IMG/VR virus record: IMGVR_UViG_3300028024_000105
Coordinates: 32,811 to 96,810 of that record
From: a virus
Length of the DNA stretch: 64,000 nt
Reading direction: 5' to 3' (one strand)
In this document: piece after piece, positions 21,703 to 28,675 of the stretch
How positions within the stretch are numbered: position 1 is the first letter of the stretch
How the letters are laid out: the number at the start of each line of letters is the position of its first letter
The notes under the pieces: model-generated
Database searches by the model: none
What the model saw: only the letters and a program-made list of their open reading frames with translations
What the model was told of the DNA's origin: nothing
Position numbers and translations under genes: made by a program

Positions 21703-22073
21703 TGAACGACGCGCAGCAGCTCCTCTCCGATCTCGCAGCCAGTCCGTGCGTGTGCTCGGGTCACGCGGCTCTATGCTTCCCGTGTCGAGCGCGCGCCGCA
21801 GGCATGCCGCTGCGGCCGAGCGTGACCGACATGTACCACAAGGTCGCCCAGCTTCGCGTCCAGCAGAAGCTGAAGGAGCGCCTGGAGAAGCGGGGCAAGC
21901 ACGCGTTCATCTCCACGCATGAAATCTACGGCATCGTCGCCGAGGAGTTCAAGGAGCTGGGCGACGCGCTGCAGGCCAACGACCGGGAGGCGTTCGTGTC
22001 GGAACTGGTCGACATCTGTGTCGGCGCCCTGCACGGGATCGCCAGTCACTACTCGGGGGCCCTGGAGTGGTGA
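21702..22073 (+). CDS. MazG-like helical protein with Cys cluster
   Basis: A 123-residue protein from a GTG sharing a base with the previous stop. It has an N-terminal CVCSGHAALCFPC cluster (about 16-28). Then HEIYGIVAEEFKELGDALQ and ELVDICVGALHGIA show the EExxE...D spacing of the all-alpha NTP pyrophosphatase fold. A MazG-related nucleotide hydrolase is likely; the zinc-like N-terminus is unusual for it. Confidence 0.6.
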   Translation: MNDAQQLLSDLAASPCVCSGHAALCFPCRARAAGMPLRPSVTDMYHKVAQLRVQQKLKERLEKRGKHAFISTHEIYGIVAEEFKELGDALQANDREAFVSELVDICVGALHGIASHYSGALEW

Positions 22074-22288
22074 GACGGATACCTCCGGCCGCCTTCGACA
22101 TCATCCGGTGCCCGTCTTGCGGCTGCATGGTCGACTTCACGTTCGCCCTGCGCCCGTGCGCGGACTGCGACAAGAAGCTCTGCCACAACTGTGCGTATCG
22201 GACCAACGACATCGCGGATAAGTCCCGCTGCAAGAAATGCTTCCGTAAACGAATTGCGGTAACGAATCCCGTTAAGCGTCGTCCTTGA
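22070..22288 (+). CDS. Double zinc-finger protein
   Basis: A 72-residue protein with CPSCGC, CADCDKKLCHNC and CRCKKC-like knuckles, giving two zinc sites in a RING/FYVE-like arrangement, and a basic tail. GTG start overlapping the previous stop. The end of the gene contains the upstream half (GTAAC) of the box C for the lipoprotein-integrase operon. Confidence 0.55.
   Translation: MRRIPPAAFDIIRCPSCGCMVDFTFALRPCADCDKKLCHNCAYRTNDIADKSRCKKCFRKRIAVTNPVKRRP
22259..22287 (+). promoter_or_regulatory. Box C promoter-like element
   Basis: GTAAC (22259-22263), 16 bases, CGTCCTTG (22280-22287). The last three bases are the first of the inverted repeat at 22285, so binding there would block the promoter. 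Confidence 0.6.
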
Positions 22289-22326
22289 CACCATCTAAGG
22301 GAGGGGGCATTCTTAGGTAGTGTCAA
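22285..22326. repeat. 15-bp imperfect inverted repeat, operator or attachment-site candidate
   Basis: TTGACACCATCTAAG (22285-22299) and CTTAGGTAGTGTCAA (22312-22326) match at 13 of 15 positions when inverted, with a 12-base centre rich in G. It lies between promoter and lipoprotein start, 374 bases before the integrase. Confidence 0.65.
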
Positions 22327-22340
22327 AGAGGGTCACAGCC

Positions 22341-22700
22341 ATGAAGCGTGCTCTGTTGATTCTGTGCCTGGCCGGATGCGTGCCCCAGCCCGCCGAGCTG
22401 CCGCAGGAAGCTCCCACGATCCGCGCGTCTCACCCCGAGTGGAGCGCGAAGGTCTGCGAGGCTGTCGAGCGCGGCCTGATGTGGGAGGGGATGAACATCG
22501 ACCAGTTCCAGTGCTCGGCCCTGTACGGACAGGGCAACGCTCTGGTCTATCCCGACGGCCCCCATCACCATCGGGCCGCCGACACCGCGAGCGAATCCAA
22601 GAACGGCTACATGCTTAGGTACGAGAAGTCGTACGTCTGGATCACCGGCTTCTTCGACAAGGGCGGCATGATGGTCGACTACCGGAAGACGGCTCGCTGA
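22341..22700 (+). CDS. Lipoprotein
   Basis: A 119-residue protein with a compact lipoprotein signal: KR, hydrophobic ALLILCLAGC, with Cys13 as the lipidated residue. The mature part has two further cysteines and a beta-rich end (MLRYEKSYVWITGFF). It immediately precedes, and overlaps, integrase 1. In temperate phages such lipoproteins often act in superinfection exclusion; that is inferred from context only. Confidence 0.75.
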   Translation: MKRALLILCLAGCVPQPAELPQEAPTIRASHPEWSAKVCEAVERGLMWEGMNIDQFQCSALYGQGNALVYPDGPHHHRAADTASESKNGYMLRYEKSYVWITGFFDKGGMMVDYRKTAR

Positions 22701-23791
22701 TGGGCTACGTCTACCGGCGCGTCTGGCCGAGTGGCAAGGTCCGTTTCATCATCGCCTACACCGACGTCGACGGCCGCACCAAGCGCCGAGTGACGAAGGC
22801 CGAGTCGAAGCTGGTGGCCAAGCGTCTGCTGTCGGCCGCCGAGAACGACGTCGAGCGCGCGAAGCTGCAGGGCATGCAGTCCCGAGACACCATCGTGACC
22901 CGGCCCGAGGTCGTGACGTTCCGCGCCGCAACGGCCGAGTACGTGAAGCACCACGCGTCTAAGCTGAAGGCGAGCACCAAGGACTCGTACGAGCTGATCC
23001 TGGAGAAGCACCTTCTGCCCTCGTTCGGCTCCAGCGCGCTCCGCGACATCACCATCCGCGACGTCGAGAGGTACATGACGGCGCGCCTGGGCGCCGACAA
23101 CGGGGACGGTGGGAAGATCCAGCCCGCCACCGTCCGCAACGAAGTCCACTGCCTGTCGAGCGTGTTCCGGTACGCCGTCCGCTCGGCCATGGTCCAGCAC
23201 AATCCCGTCCGAGATTCCCAGAAGCCGAGGACCGAGCAGAAGATCCTGCGCTTCCTGGACCCGGCCGAGGAGAAGGAGATCCTCTCGCGCGCGTACTCGC
23301 CCCTGCGCGAGGCCATCGTGACCGCCATCCACTCCGGCATGCGCGAGGGGGAACAGGCCGCGCTGCTCTGGTCTGACGTCCGCATGGACGAACGCAAGAT
23401 CATCGTCCGGCACACCAAGAACGGCCGGGACCGGGCCATCGACATGAGCGACACGCTGTACGAGACGCTCAAGAGCCTGATCCGGTACACCGACTGCCCG
23501 TACGTCTTCGTGAACCCGCGCGCGCACGAGCGGTACGAGCGGTTCAACAACACGGCCTGGAGGAAGGTCTTGCGGGACGCCGACGTGAAGAGCCTGCGCT
23601 GGCACGATCTTCGGCACACGTTCTGCTCGCGGCTCGCGCAGCGCGGCGTCCACCCCAAGACGATCATGGAGCTGTCCGGCCACAGCAGCCTGAGCCAAGT
23701 GGAGCGGTATGCCCACATGACGCCGGACCATCGGGCGGCGGCCGTCAAGGTCCTGGACCAGAAGCCCAAGAGGAAGGCCAAGGCGCAGTGA
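22700..23791 (+). CDS. Tyrosine recombinase (integrase 1)
   Basis: A 363-residue phage integrase with all parts: N-terminal arm-binding region (about 1-65), SAM-like core-binding domain (about 75-165) and catalytic domain with R215, H302 and R305 (WHDLRH), H328 (SGHSS) and nucleophile Y337 (VERYAHM). All five key positions are present, so it should be active for site-specific integration or excision. It lies in a lipoprotein-integrase operon under a box C promoter with an overlapping inverted repeat. Confidence 0.93.
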   Translation: MGYVYRRVWPSGKVRFIIAYTDVDGRTKRRVTKAESKLVAKRLLSAAENDVERAKLQGMQSRDTIVTRPEVVTFRAATAEYVKHHASKLKASTKDSYELILEKHLLPSFGSSALRDITIRDVERYMTARLGADNGDGGKIQPATVRNEVHCLSSVFRYAVRSAMVQHNPVRDSQKPRTEQKILRFLDPAEEKEILSRAYSPLREAIVTAIHSGMREGEQAALLWSDVRMDERKIIVRHTKNGRDRAIDMSDTLYETLKSLIRYTDCPYVFVNPRAHERYERFNNTAWRKVLRDADVKSLRWHDLRHTFCSRLAQRGVHPKTIMELSGHSSLSQVERYAHMTPDHRAAAVKVLDQKPKRKAKAQ

Positions 23792-23982
23792 TGGACCGAG
23801 TCGACACCTGGCTTGTGCTTCTCGTGGGCCTGCTGCTCTTCGAGATCCTAGCGGTCCCACCCAACGATCAATCATGGAACTCGGATCGCGTCATCATCGG
23901 GATTGTCATCCTGGGGATGACCATGCTCTGCGCGCTGATGCGGTGGTGGGCGTGGCGCGAAAGAAAGCGCAGGGTACCATGA
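23791..23982 (+). CDS. Small membrane protein
   Basis: A 63-residue protein with two transmembrane segments (about 8-23 and 37-54) and a basic C-terminus. The ATG shares a base with the integrase stop. Could be a membrane-directed lysogeny or exclusion protein or, less likely, a holin. Function unknown. Confidence 0.6.
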   Translation: MDRVDTWLVLLVGLLLFEILAVPPNDQSWNSDRVIIGIVILGMTMLCALMRWWAWRERKRRVP

Positions 23983-24125
23983 AGAGGCTGAAGAATCGGA
24001 CCTGTCCCTACCACTGCAGGTTCTGCGGTGCCCGGCTACGCCGGGACACGAACGGCCACTATTGCCCATCCCGCAACTGCCAGTGGTCTCTGAACGGCTC
24101 CGGCTGTCCGTGCACGTGCACCTAA
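23979..24125 (+). CDS. Tiny zinc-ribbon protein
   Basis: A 48-residue protein with CPYHCRFC, CPSRNC and a CPCTC tail; enough Cys/His for one or two zinc sites. ATGA overlap with the previous gene. Part of the large set of short zinc proteins. Confidence 0.5.
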   Translation: MKRLKNRTCPYHCRFCGARLRRDTNGHYCPSRNCQWSLNGSGCPCTCT

Positions 24126-24135
24126 GATCCCGTCT

Positions 24136-24149
24136 CGGTCCAAGAGGAC
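24136..24149 (+). promoter_or_regulatory. Box B promoter-like element
   Basis: CGGTCCAAGAGGAC then ATG (24150), TCCAAG 5 nt from the start. Confidence 0.7.
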
Positions 24150-24566
24150 ATGAGCGGTCACATCCTTGGCGACATCTCTTCCCAGAAACTCCCCGAGCGA
24201 TTCAGCGCGAGCTACTTCTTCGAGCGCGACTGTTGGATCGACTGCCGGGTTCCTGAGATGATCACCATCGACCCCACGGCCGAGATCGGCTGGGAGGTCA
24301 AGATGGTCTGCATGTCGCACGACATCAACCCCGGTATGTTCGGCCGCCTGGTCGGACGCCCCATCAAGATCGGCGCAAAAGCCTTCATCGCGGGGTTCGC
24401 GCTGTTGTACAATTGCGAGATCGGCGAAGGTGCCGTCGTCGCCGTGGGCTCGGTGGTGAGAAGCCAGAAGGTCGAGCCCTGGACGGTTGTGGCCGGGAAT
24501 CCGGCCGTGCCCGTGAAGCGCTACGACTGGGGCCTGAAGAAGTGGGTCCCGATCCCGCCCCCGTAG
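24150..24566 (+). CDS. Left-handed beta-helix acyltransferase
   Basis: A 138-residue protein with hexapeptide repeats of the NodL/WbbJ/maltose-acetyltransferase type: IDPTAEIGWEV, PIKIGAKAFIAGFALLYNCEIGEGAVVAVGSVV, then VVAGNPAVPVKR. These enzymes transfer acetyl or acyl groups from CoA to sugars and similar acceptors. The N-terminal maturation domain is missing, so it is short for the family. The box B start suggests late expression, perhaps to modify surface sugars. Its last 10 bases are also the 5' end of the tRNA gene. Confidence 0.8.
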   Translation: MSGHILGDISSQKLPERFSASYFFERDCWIDCRVPEMITIDPTAEIGWEVKMVCMSHDINPGMFGRLVGRPIKIGAKAFIAGFALLYNCEIGEGAVVAVGSVVRSQKVEPWTVVAGNPAVPVKRYDWGLKKWVPIPPP

Positions 24567-24633
24567 GTCAATTGGATAGACCATCCGGTTTCTACCCGGA
24601 TAGTTGCAGGTTCGAGTCCTGCCGGGGGTACCA
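24557..24633 (+). tRNA. tRNA-Arg (anticodon UCU)
   Basis: A full cloverleaf: acceptor GCCCCCG/CGGGGGT (one G-U pair), D stem GGTC/GACC, anticodon stem TCCGG/CCGGA with loop TTTCTAC, variable loop TAGTT, T arm GCAGG-TTCGAGT-CCTGC, discriminator A and an encoded CCA. Anticodon TCT reads AGA, a codon rare in high-GC hosts. The upstream gene's stop codon TAG is bases 8-10 of the tRNA. Confidence 0.95.
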
Positions 24634-25182
24634 TCAGCTCCTGGGCAGGACCTTCCAATGTGAGAACGGCGGCAGCTCCGCGTCGTCCGGCACGATCACA
24701 CCGTAGGCCGCGACCGGCCGGGGCATCGAGTAGTCCGGCACGATCACTCGGCCGTAATGCTGCAGCTCGGCGGGCTTCGTGAGGTTCTGCCCCAGCGACC
24801 CGGGCATGTCGAGGTTGTTCACGAACACGATGGCTTCGGGCCAGCGCTGCTTGACGATCTCCATCTGCTGGTGGAGCAGACGATCCGCCACCCACACGGT
24901 ATCCATGTAGAACATCGAGGGGCGCGGAGGGTCGATCCTGCGCAGCCACTCCACGGCGTTGGCGGTCTCGAGATGGATGCGCGGGTACCTCTGCTGTCCG
25001 ATCTTCACCGCCTGGTCGTTCAGATCGCAGCCCAAGCCGAAGCTGTCTGGCACGAACTGTGAGAAGTAGCCGACCGTCTCGCCTTCGAGGACGCCGCACT
25101 CGACCCAGCTCTTGATGCCGAACCGGCCGATCAGCCAACCGGCGAGGCACATGCGATGGAAATTTTCTTGATGCGTGGCCAT
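24634..25182 (-). CDS. SAM-dependent methyltransferase-like protein
   Basis: A 182-residue protein. WVECGVLEGETVGYFS (about 25-40) and GCDLND (acidic SAM ribose ligand) match class I methyltransferases with the glycine loop partly altered. FYMDTVWVADRL and IVFVNNLDMPGS follow in the order of FkbM/macrocin-O-methyltransferase-like proteins. ATG 25182 has GAAGG 6 bases upstream. It ends directly against the CCA end of the tRNA and follows a radical SAM gene in one operon. Confidence 0.6.
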   Translation of the reverse strand: MATHQENFHRMCLAGWLIGRFGIKSWVECGVLEGETVGYFSQFVPDSFGLGCDLNDQAVKIGQQRYPRIHLETANAVEWLRRIDPPRPSMFYMDTVWVADRLLHQQMEIVKQRWPEAIVFVNNLDMPGSLGQNLTKPAELQHYGRVIVPDYSMPRPVAAYGVIVPDDAELPPFSHWKVLPRS

Positions 25183-25190
25183 TTTTGCCT

Positions 25191-26081
25191 TCAACTGTAG
25201 GATGGGAGCTTGCACAGATCCTTGCACATCTGGTTCAGGTCACCGGCAAGGTGGCGCCGCCGAGCGGCCCGGTACTTCTCTCCGTTCCAGACTTCGGCCA
25301 GCGTGTTCTCGTGGATGTTGCCCATGACCATCGCCGCGTTGTAGTCGTAGCAGCACGTGACGACGTCTCCGTTGGGGTTGACGTACACGGTCTCCCAGAA
25401 CTCGCGACATCCCAGCTTGTCGGCCTTCAGGACCGGCGTGCCTTCCGCATCGAAAGAGTAGCGGTGGTAGCTCTTGTTCTTCGGCAGCATCTCTCGCTGG
25501 GCCCGCTCGTCGACCAAGTACGGAGGCTTGAAGCCGATGCGGATGCCGAGGGAGTCGGCCATCGCCTGGGCAGCAGGCATCTGGTGTTCGTTGTGGGCGA
25601 AGACGATGAAGGTCCAGATCGTCTTCTTGGGCGCGAGCTTGGCCAGCAACCGCAGGCCGTTCATCGCCTTCTCGATGTCGCCGCGCACCCGGTACTTCTC
25701 GTAGGTGGCCTGATCCATGCCGTCGATGGAGACCGCGATGTCGTCGCAGAGCGCGATGTCCTGGGCCAGCTCTTCGGTCACGAACATGCCGTGCGTAGTG
25801 AACTGCACGGCCGAGAACTCCTTCACCTTCCGGATGATCTGCCCGATCTCCTTGTGGAGCGTCGGCTCGCCCCAGTTGTGGACGTAGGTGTAGCGCACCG
25901 AGTCCTTGGCTTCGCGGCAGACCTTGTCGACCAGATCCATCGGCATGAAGGGGACCTTGGTGGTCTTGGCGCGCGTGACCTGGCCCGCGCCCGTGCGGCA
26001 CGAGGGGCAGCGCAGGTTGCAGACGGACACGGTCTCCAGCACGAGCTGGCGCGGGGCCGGGGCGACTTCCGAGTATTCCAT
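25191..26081 (-). CDS. Radical SAM protein with SPASM-like C-terminus
   Basis: A 296-residue enzyme. CNLRCPSC (about 22-29) is the CxxxCxxC motif binding the SAM-cleaving 4Fe-4S cluster; NWGEP is the GGEP-like SAM site; SIDGMDQATYEKYR is typical of the barrel. The C-terminal CREFW, NGDVVTCCYDY and final CKDLC can bind an auxiliary cluster, as in SPASM/twitch proteins acting on peptides or sugars. The start is fixed by a minus-strand box B. With the following methyltransferase it may modify a peptide, sugar or base late in infection; the substrate is unknown. Confidence 0.85.
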   Translation of the reverse strand: MEYSEVAPAPRQLVLETVSVCNLRCPSCRTGAGQVTRAKTTKVPFMPMDLVDKVCREAKDSVRYTYVHNWGEPTLHKEIGQIIRKVKEFSAVQFTTHGMFVTEELAQDIALCDDIAVSIDGMDQATYEKYRVRGDIEKAMNGLRLLAKLAPKKTIWTFIVFAHNEHQMPAAQAMADSLGIRIGFKPPYLVDERAQREMLPKNKSYHRYSFDAEGTPVLKADKLGCREFWETVYVNPNGDVVTCCYDYNAAMVMGNIHENTLAEVWNGEKYRAARRRHLAGDLNQMCKDLCKLPSYS

Positions 26082-26094
26082 ACCACCTTGGACC
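26082..26094 (-). promoter_or_regulatory. Box B promoter-like element
   Basis: On the minus strand, GGTCCAAGGTGGT then ATG (26081), TCCAAG 5 nt from the start. Confidence 0.7.
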
Positions 26095-26117
26095 CTGCGC
26101 CGCTCGGCGGCGCGAAT

Positions 26118-26141
26118 CACTACACCCAGCACTACACCTGG
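26118..26141. repeat. 12-bp tandem repeat, left cluster
   Basis: CACTACACCCAG followed by CACTACACCTGG; two copies, the second with the CTGG ending. Confidence 0.9.
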
Positions 26142-26320
26142 AATCGCGGTTGATGGAGCCGCGCGAAACACTTAGGGAATCAGTGCATTGTGGGCGACAA
26201 CGTCGTCAAGCACTCAATTTCTAATCTTGGCCGACGCCCAGTGTATCGCGTTTTGATCTGTCTTTTCCCAGTGGACGGATGGTACATGGTGGGTCGCTGT
26301 GGGTCCTGAAAGGACGCATT

Positions 26321-26356
26321 CACTACACCCAGCACTACACCCAGCACTACACCTGG
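26321..26356. repeat. 12-bp tandem repeat, right cluster
   Basis: Three copies: CACTACACCCAG twice, then CACTACACCTGG, in the same order and with the same variant last copy as the left cluster, 179 bases away. Confidence 0.9.
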
Positions 26357-26369
26357 GCGTCTTTGTAGG

Positions 26370-26576
26370 TCACGGCCTTGCTCCGTATTCGATCTCCGCG
26401 CCGTCCTTCTTCAGCCGAGCCACGAGCGCGTCGGCATCTTTCTTCGACAGGTGCGAGTGGATCTCGTAGACCACGACGGTGATCTTCTTCGAGGACGCCT
26501 GATTCTCTTCTTCTGGAATGCTGATGCCGAGATTGTAGGTGCCGCGCCCGTCGTACAGGTAGGCAACGCTCTTCAT
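26370..26576 (-). CDS. Hypothetical protein
   Basis: A 68-residue alpha/beta protein: VAYLYDGRGTYNLGISI, ITVVVYEIHSHLS, then a KDADALVARLKKDGAEIEY helix-strand end that looks like a small ACT- or SPOR-like fold. Last gene of the minus-strand operon that starts at 29553. Its start overlaps the upstream gene. Function unknown. Confidence 0.55.
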   Translation of the reverse strand: MKSVAYLYDGRGTYNLGISIPEEENQASSKKITVVVYEIHSHLSKKDADALVARLKKDGAEIEYGARP

Positions 26577-26791
26577 TTGTGCACCTGCATCATGAGGTTG
26601 TACCGCTCGATGTCCTTGGCTTTCTTGATACTCCAGTTCCGGCCGTACGCCAGAGCAAGGACCCGTTCGCGCTCCTTCAACGACATCCAGAACCAGACCG
26701 CGTTCGTGTTGACTTCGCGCTGCGCCGTCACAAGGATCTCGTCGAACTTCTTCCCGAAGTCGGTACGACGTTTGGAACCGTAAGTGCTCAC
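26573..26791 (-). CDS. Hypothetical protein
   Basis: A 72-residue, basic, helical protein from a GTG overlapping the upstream stop; contains MSLKERERVLALAYGRNWSI. A longer in-frame extension would run through the upstream gene and is not used. Function unknown. Confidence 0.55.
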   Translation of the reverse strand: MSTYGSKRRTDFGKKFDEILVTAQREVNTNAVWFWMSLKERERVLALAYGRNWSIKKAKDIERYNLMMQVHK

Positions 26792-26991
26792 GCTCCCACC
26801 GCCTTCTTCGTCTTCTTCCACCACACCTTCAGCCTGGTCTCGTGGCGCCTGCCGTCGCCGTGCTCCCAGCCCGGGATCTCGTCGCTGCAGAGCCCGGTGT
26901 GGCCCGTCTTGCGGCTGCACTGGAGCGAGTTGCCCGCTTCGCCTGGTAGGCCGCCGACCCTGATCTCGGCGTAGCTGCCGCAGCGGGTCAT
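26788..26991 (-). CDS. Small Cys/His-containing protein
   Basis: A 67-residue protein with C4, C25 and C35 and His residues (CSRKTGHTGLC), then a Lys-rich tail. The CxxxxGHxGxC spacing recurs in short phage proteins and may bind metal. ATG overlaps the stop of the YkgJ-like gene. Confidence 0.55.
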   Translation of the reverse strand: MTRCGSYAEIRVGGLPGEAGNSLQCSRKTGHTGLCSDEIPGWEHGDGRRHETRLKVWWKKTKKAVGA

Positions 26992-27425
26992 TTCTCGTTC
27001 TCCTCGAGCGGCAGCAAGCCCGAAGACATCTGCTCGGGCGTGACTCCGTAGGCTGCGTCGGCGTTGAAGCCGCAGCCCTTCATGATCCCCGGGTTGGTTG
27101 GACGCTCGATCTCCGGCGTGGCGTAGAAGGGGTAGCCGCTGCACATCTTCGGCTTGTCGGCCTGGATCGTGCAGCCCTGCTTGCCGTCGGCCATCACTCC
27201 GAGCATCTTGCACGGGCCGTAGTAGAACCTCATGCCGTAGCCGACGTCGCGTTTGCCGAGGCATCGACCCTCGAGCATCGGGAACAGCATCCAGATATCT
27301 TGCATGATCGTGATTCCCGGCGCTTGGTCGCGCCAAGCGCGGAAGTTGTCTCTCAGCTCGCGCGGACTCGGCGGGATGTGAAGGACCTTGCAGCACATTC
27401 CGCTGCGCTGGCATCCGATGCTCAC
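26988..27425 (-). CDS. YkgJ-family metal-binding protein
   Basis: A 145-residue protein with the YkgJ pattern: CQRSGMCCKV (5-14), then CLG, GPCKML, GCTIQADKPKMCSGYPF (about 84-100) and a late Cys. The eight-odd cysteines are expected to bind zinc or an iron-sulphur centre. The family is annotated as zinc/iron-chelating with unknown substrates. GTG start; followed closely by the small Cys/His protein. Confidence 0.75.
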   Translation of the reverse strand: MSIGCQRSGMCCKVLHIPPSPRELRDNFRAWRDQAPGITIMQDIWMLFPMLEGRCLGKRDVGYGMRFYYGPCKMLGVMADGKQGCTIQADKPKMCSGYPFYATPEIERPTNPGIMKGCGFNADAAYGVTPEQMSSGLLPLEENEK

Positions 27426-27428
27426 GAC

Positions 27429-27638
27429 CTACTCCTTCTTTGCCGGACTCTGCGCCCATCCGCAGCGCGGGCAATACTGGCGGCCGTTGTCCCAGTCCGC
27501 CCCTTCGACCTTGATGTCGGACTGGCGGATCGCGGACTTGTCGAGGCTGCGGCAGGTGTCGGACGCGTCGATGAAGACGTTGATCTTCATCCGCAGCTTG
27601 CGCTCGCCGCACCTGGGACACCTGGGCTGCACGATCAT
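27429..27638 (-). CDS. Zinc-ribbon protein
   Basis: A 69-residue protein with CPRCG at residues 7-11 and CPRCG at 56-60, framing a 45-residue middle (MKINVFIDASDTCRSLDKSA...). A complete zinc ribbon with a long insert. ATG overlaps the upstream cupin-like gene. Confidence 0.6.
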   Translation of the reverse strand: MIVQPRCPRCGERKLRMKINVFIDASDTCRSLDKSAIRQSDIKVEGADWDNGRQYCPRCGWAQSPAKKE

Positions 27639-28228
27639 GGATTGTCCAGCTTGTCGTACTTGTTCCACGCGACCCATCCGGTCTTCGCGTAGAAGCCCCA
27701 GATCCTCCGCACCGGCCCGCAGATGACGAGCGTCCAGACCGGGCTGCGGCTCACCCACTTGATGGTGTGGCTGTCCTCCGCGCGCTTCCAGTTGAACCAG
27801 CGCCTGCGCTCGGGCTCGGGATCGCCGATGAACGGGCAGGACTGGTGCCCGCAGTGATGCGGCACGTCCTCGACATAGTGGCCGCGCAGGATGATCGACA
27901 GGAAGCTCCACGGGTGATCGTGGAGATCCCGCTGCTGGTCCGGCCGGAAGATCCGGTGGAACTTGACGGAGAACCACGGCGTCGTGATCAGCGACACCCG
28001 GTCGATGTAGACCGTCTTGCCGTCGCTGATCTTCGTCCGGTTCATGAGGCCCCAGCGGCGGCCCTGCCGCTCGGTCTCCAGAGTGAGTTCGTCGCCTTCG
28101 AGCGGACTGCGCGTCACGCTCGCTTTCTGGTATTGGGACAACAGTGTGATCAGAAACGCGATGAGGGTGCCGACGACGACGAATCCTACGCCGAACGCGC
28201 GGGGGTCAATGTCGTAGATACTGAACAT
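27635..28228 (-). CDS. Membrane-anchored cupin-like protein
   Basis: A 197-residue protein. One transmembrane helix at about 13-32, then a beta-rich soluble domain with FHRIFRPDQQRDLHDHPWSFLSIILRGHY (about 90-118), whose DLHDHPW is the metal-binding HxH of cupins, and SHTIKWV with a further His. Small phage cupins of this type occur beside zinc-ribbon proteins; their substrates are unknown. AGGAG lies 8 bases before the ATG. Confidence 0.65.
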   Translation of the reverse strand: MFSIYDIDPRAFGVGFVVVGTLIAFLITLLSQYQKASVTRSPLEGDELTLETERQGRRWGLMNRTKISDGKTVYIDRVSLITTPWFSVKFHRIFRPDQQRDLHDHPWSFLSIILRGHYVEDVPHHCGHQSCPFIGDPEPERRRWFNWKRAEDSHTIKWVSRSPVWTLVICGPVRRIWGFYAKTGWVAWNKYDKLDNP

Positions 28229-28231
28229 GCT

Positions 28232-28462
28232 CTACTCCTGTGTCCTCAACCACTCCAGCAGGTCGGGCTTGCGGAACATCACGCGGCGCCGACCGATGCG
28301 GACCTTGATCTCGAGAAGTGCGGCACCCAGCGGATCAGTGATTCCGCTCTTGGCGCGCTTCATGGTCTGGCGGACTGCGGCGGGAGAGCGGCCGACGTAC
28401 CTGGCGACTTCGTCGACGGTGATCAGGGGTGCGTCAGCCGGGCTCGTACGCTCTTGTCCCAT
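28232..28462 (-). CDS. Helix-turn-helix DNA-binding protein (excisionase-like)
   Basis: A 76-residue protein. TVDEVARYVGRSPAAVRQTMKRA (about 15-37) is a winged-helix/MerR-type helix-turn-helix as in HTH_17 or excisionases, followed by VRIGRRRVMFRKPDLLEWL, the usual wing and C-terminal helix. The start is fixed by a box A. Two integrases are in the window, so a directionality factor is plausible; a transcription regulator is the alternative. Confidence 0.75.
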   Translation of the reverse strand: MGQERTSPADAPLITVDEVARYVGRSPAAVRQTMKRAKSGITDPLGAALLEIKVRIGRRRVMFRKPDLLEWLRTQE

Positions 28463-28465
28463 GCT

Positions 28466-28476
28466 CCGTCAGACGC
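28466..28476 (-). promoter_or_regulatory. Box A promoter-like element
   Basis: On the minus strand, GTCGATAATTCCTGCGACC upstream, then GCGTCTGACGG and ATG (28462) 5 nt behind TCTGAC. It lies inside the end of the operon, giving the HTH gene its own start. Confidence 0.7.
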
Positions 28477-28489
28477 GCGGTCGCAGGAA

Positions 28490-28675
28490 TTATCGACGCC
28501 TGGTGCGGATCAACGTCTTGGTTCGACCCTGCTTCTTGCAGTCGACGCAGGCGAAGCCCACGAGGACGTAGTCGAACGGCTTGGGCTGATGTGTGGTGAC
28601 GAGGAAGTGACAGCAGGAGAAAGGGTGATCGGGATTGCAGCGGTGACGTTCTGGGATCAGCACGAGTAGCGCCAC
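28490..28675 (-). CDS. Small Cys/His-rich protein
   Basis: A 61-residue protein from a GTG overlapping the upstream gene's last codons. HRCNPDHPFSCCHF and CVDCKKQ supply Cys and His for one or two zinc sites; the end is strongly basic. Several frames overlap here, so the start is less certain than the stop. Confidence 0.5.
   Translation of the reverse strand: MALLVLIPERHRCNPDHPFSCCHFLVTTHQPKPFDYVLVGFACVDCKKQGRTKTLIRTRRR

Larger units (their letters stand above)
26095..26369. other. Non-coding region between two minus-strand operons
   Basis: No supported gene. More AT-rich than its surroundings, framed by two clusters of a 12-bp repeat (see 26118 and 26321). The inner 180 bases hold no terminator with a T-run and no box A or C. 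Possible recombination, attachment or replication site. Confidence 0.5.

Noticed and set aside
23791-23982. Small two-helix membrane protein as a holin
   Set aside because: No endolysin or other lysis gene is near; it is kept as a membrane protein of unknown function.
25191-26081. QueE-type radical SAM partner for the QueA-like gene
   Set aside because: The CxxxCxxC context, length and C-terminal cysteines match SPASM-like proteins, not 7-carboxy-deazaguanine synthase.
26118-26356. 12-bp repeats as a CRISPR array
   Set aside because: Units are directly adjacent and too short, and no cas genes are present.
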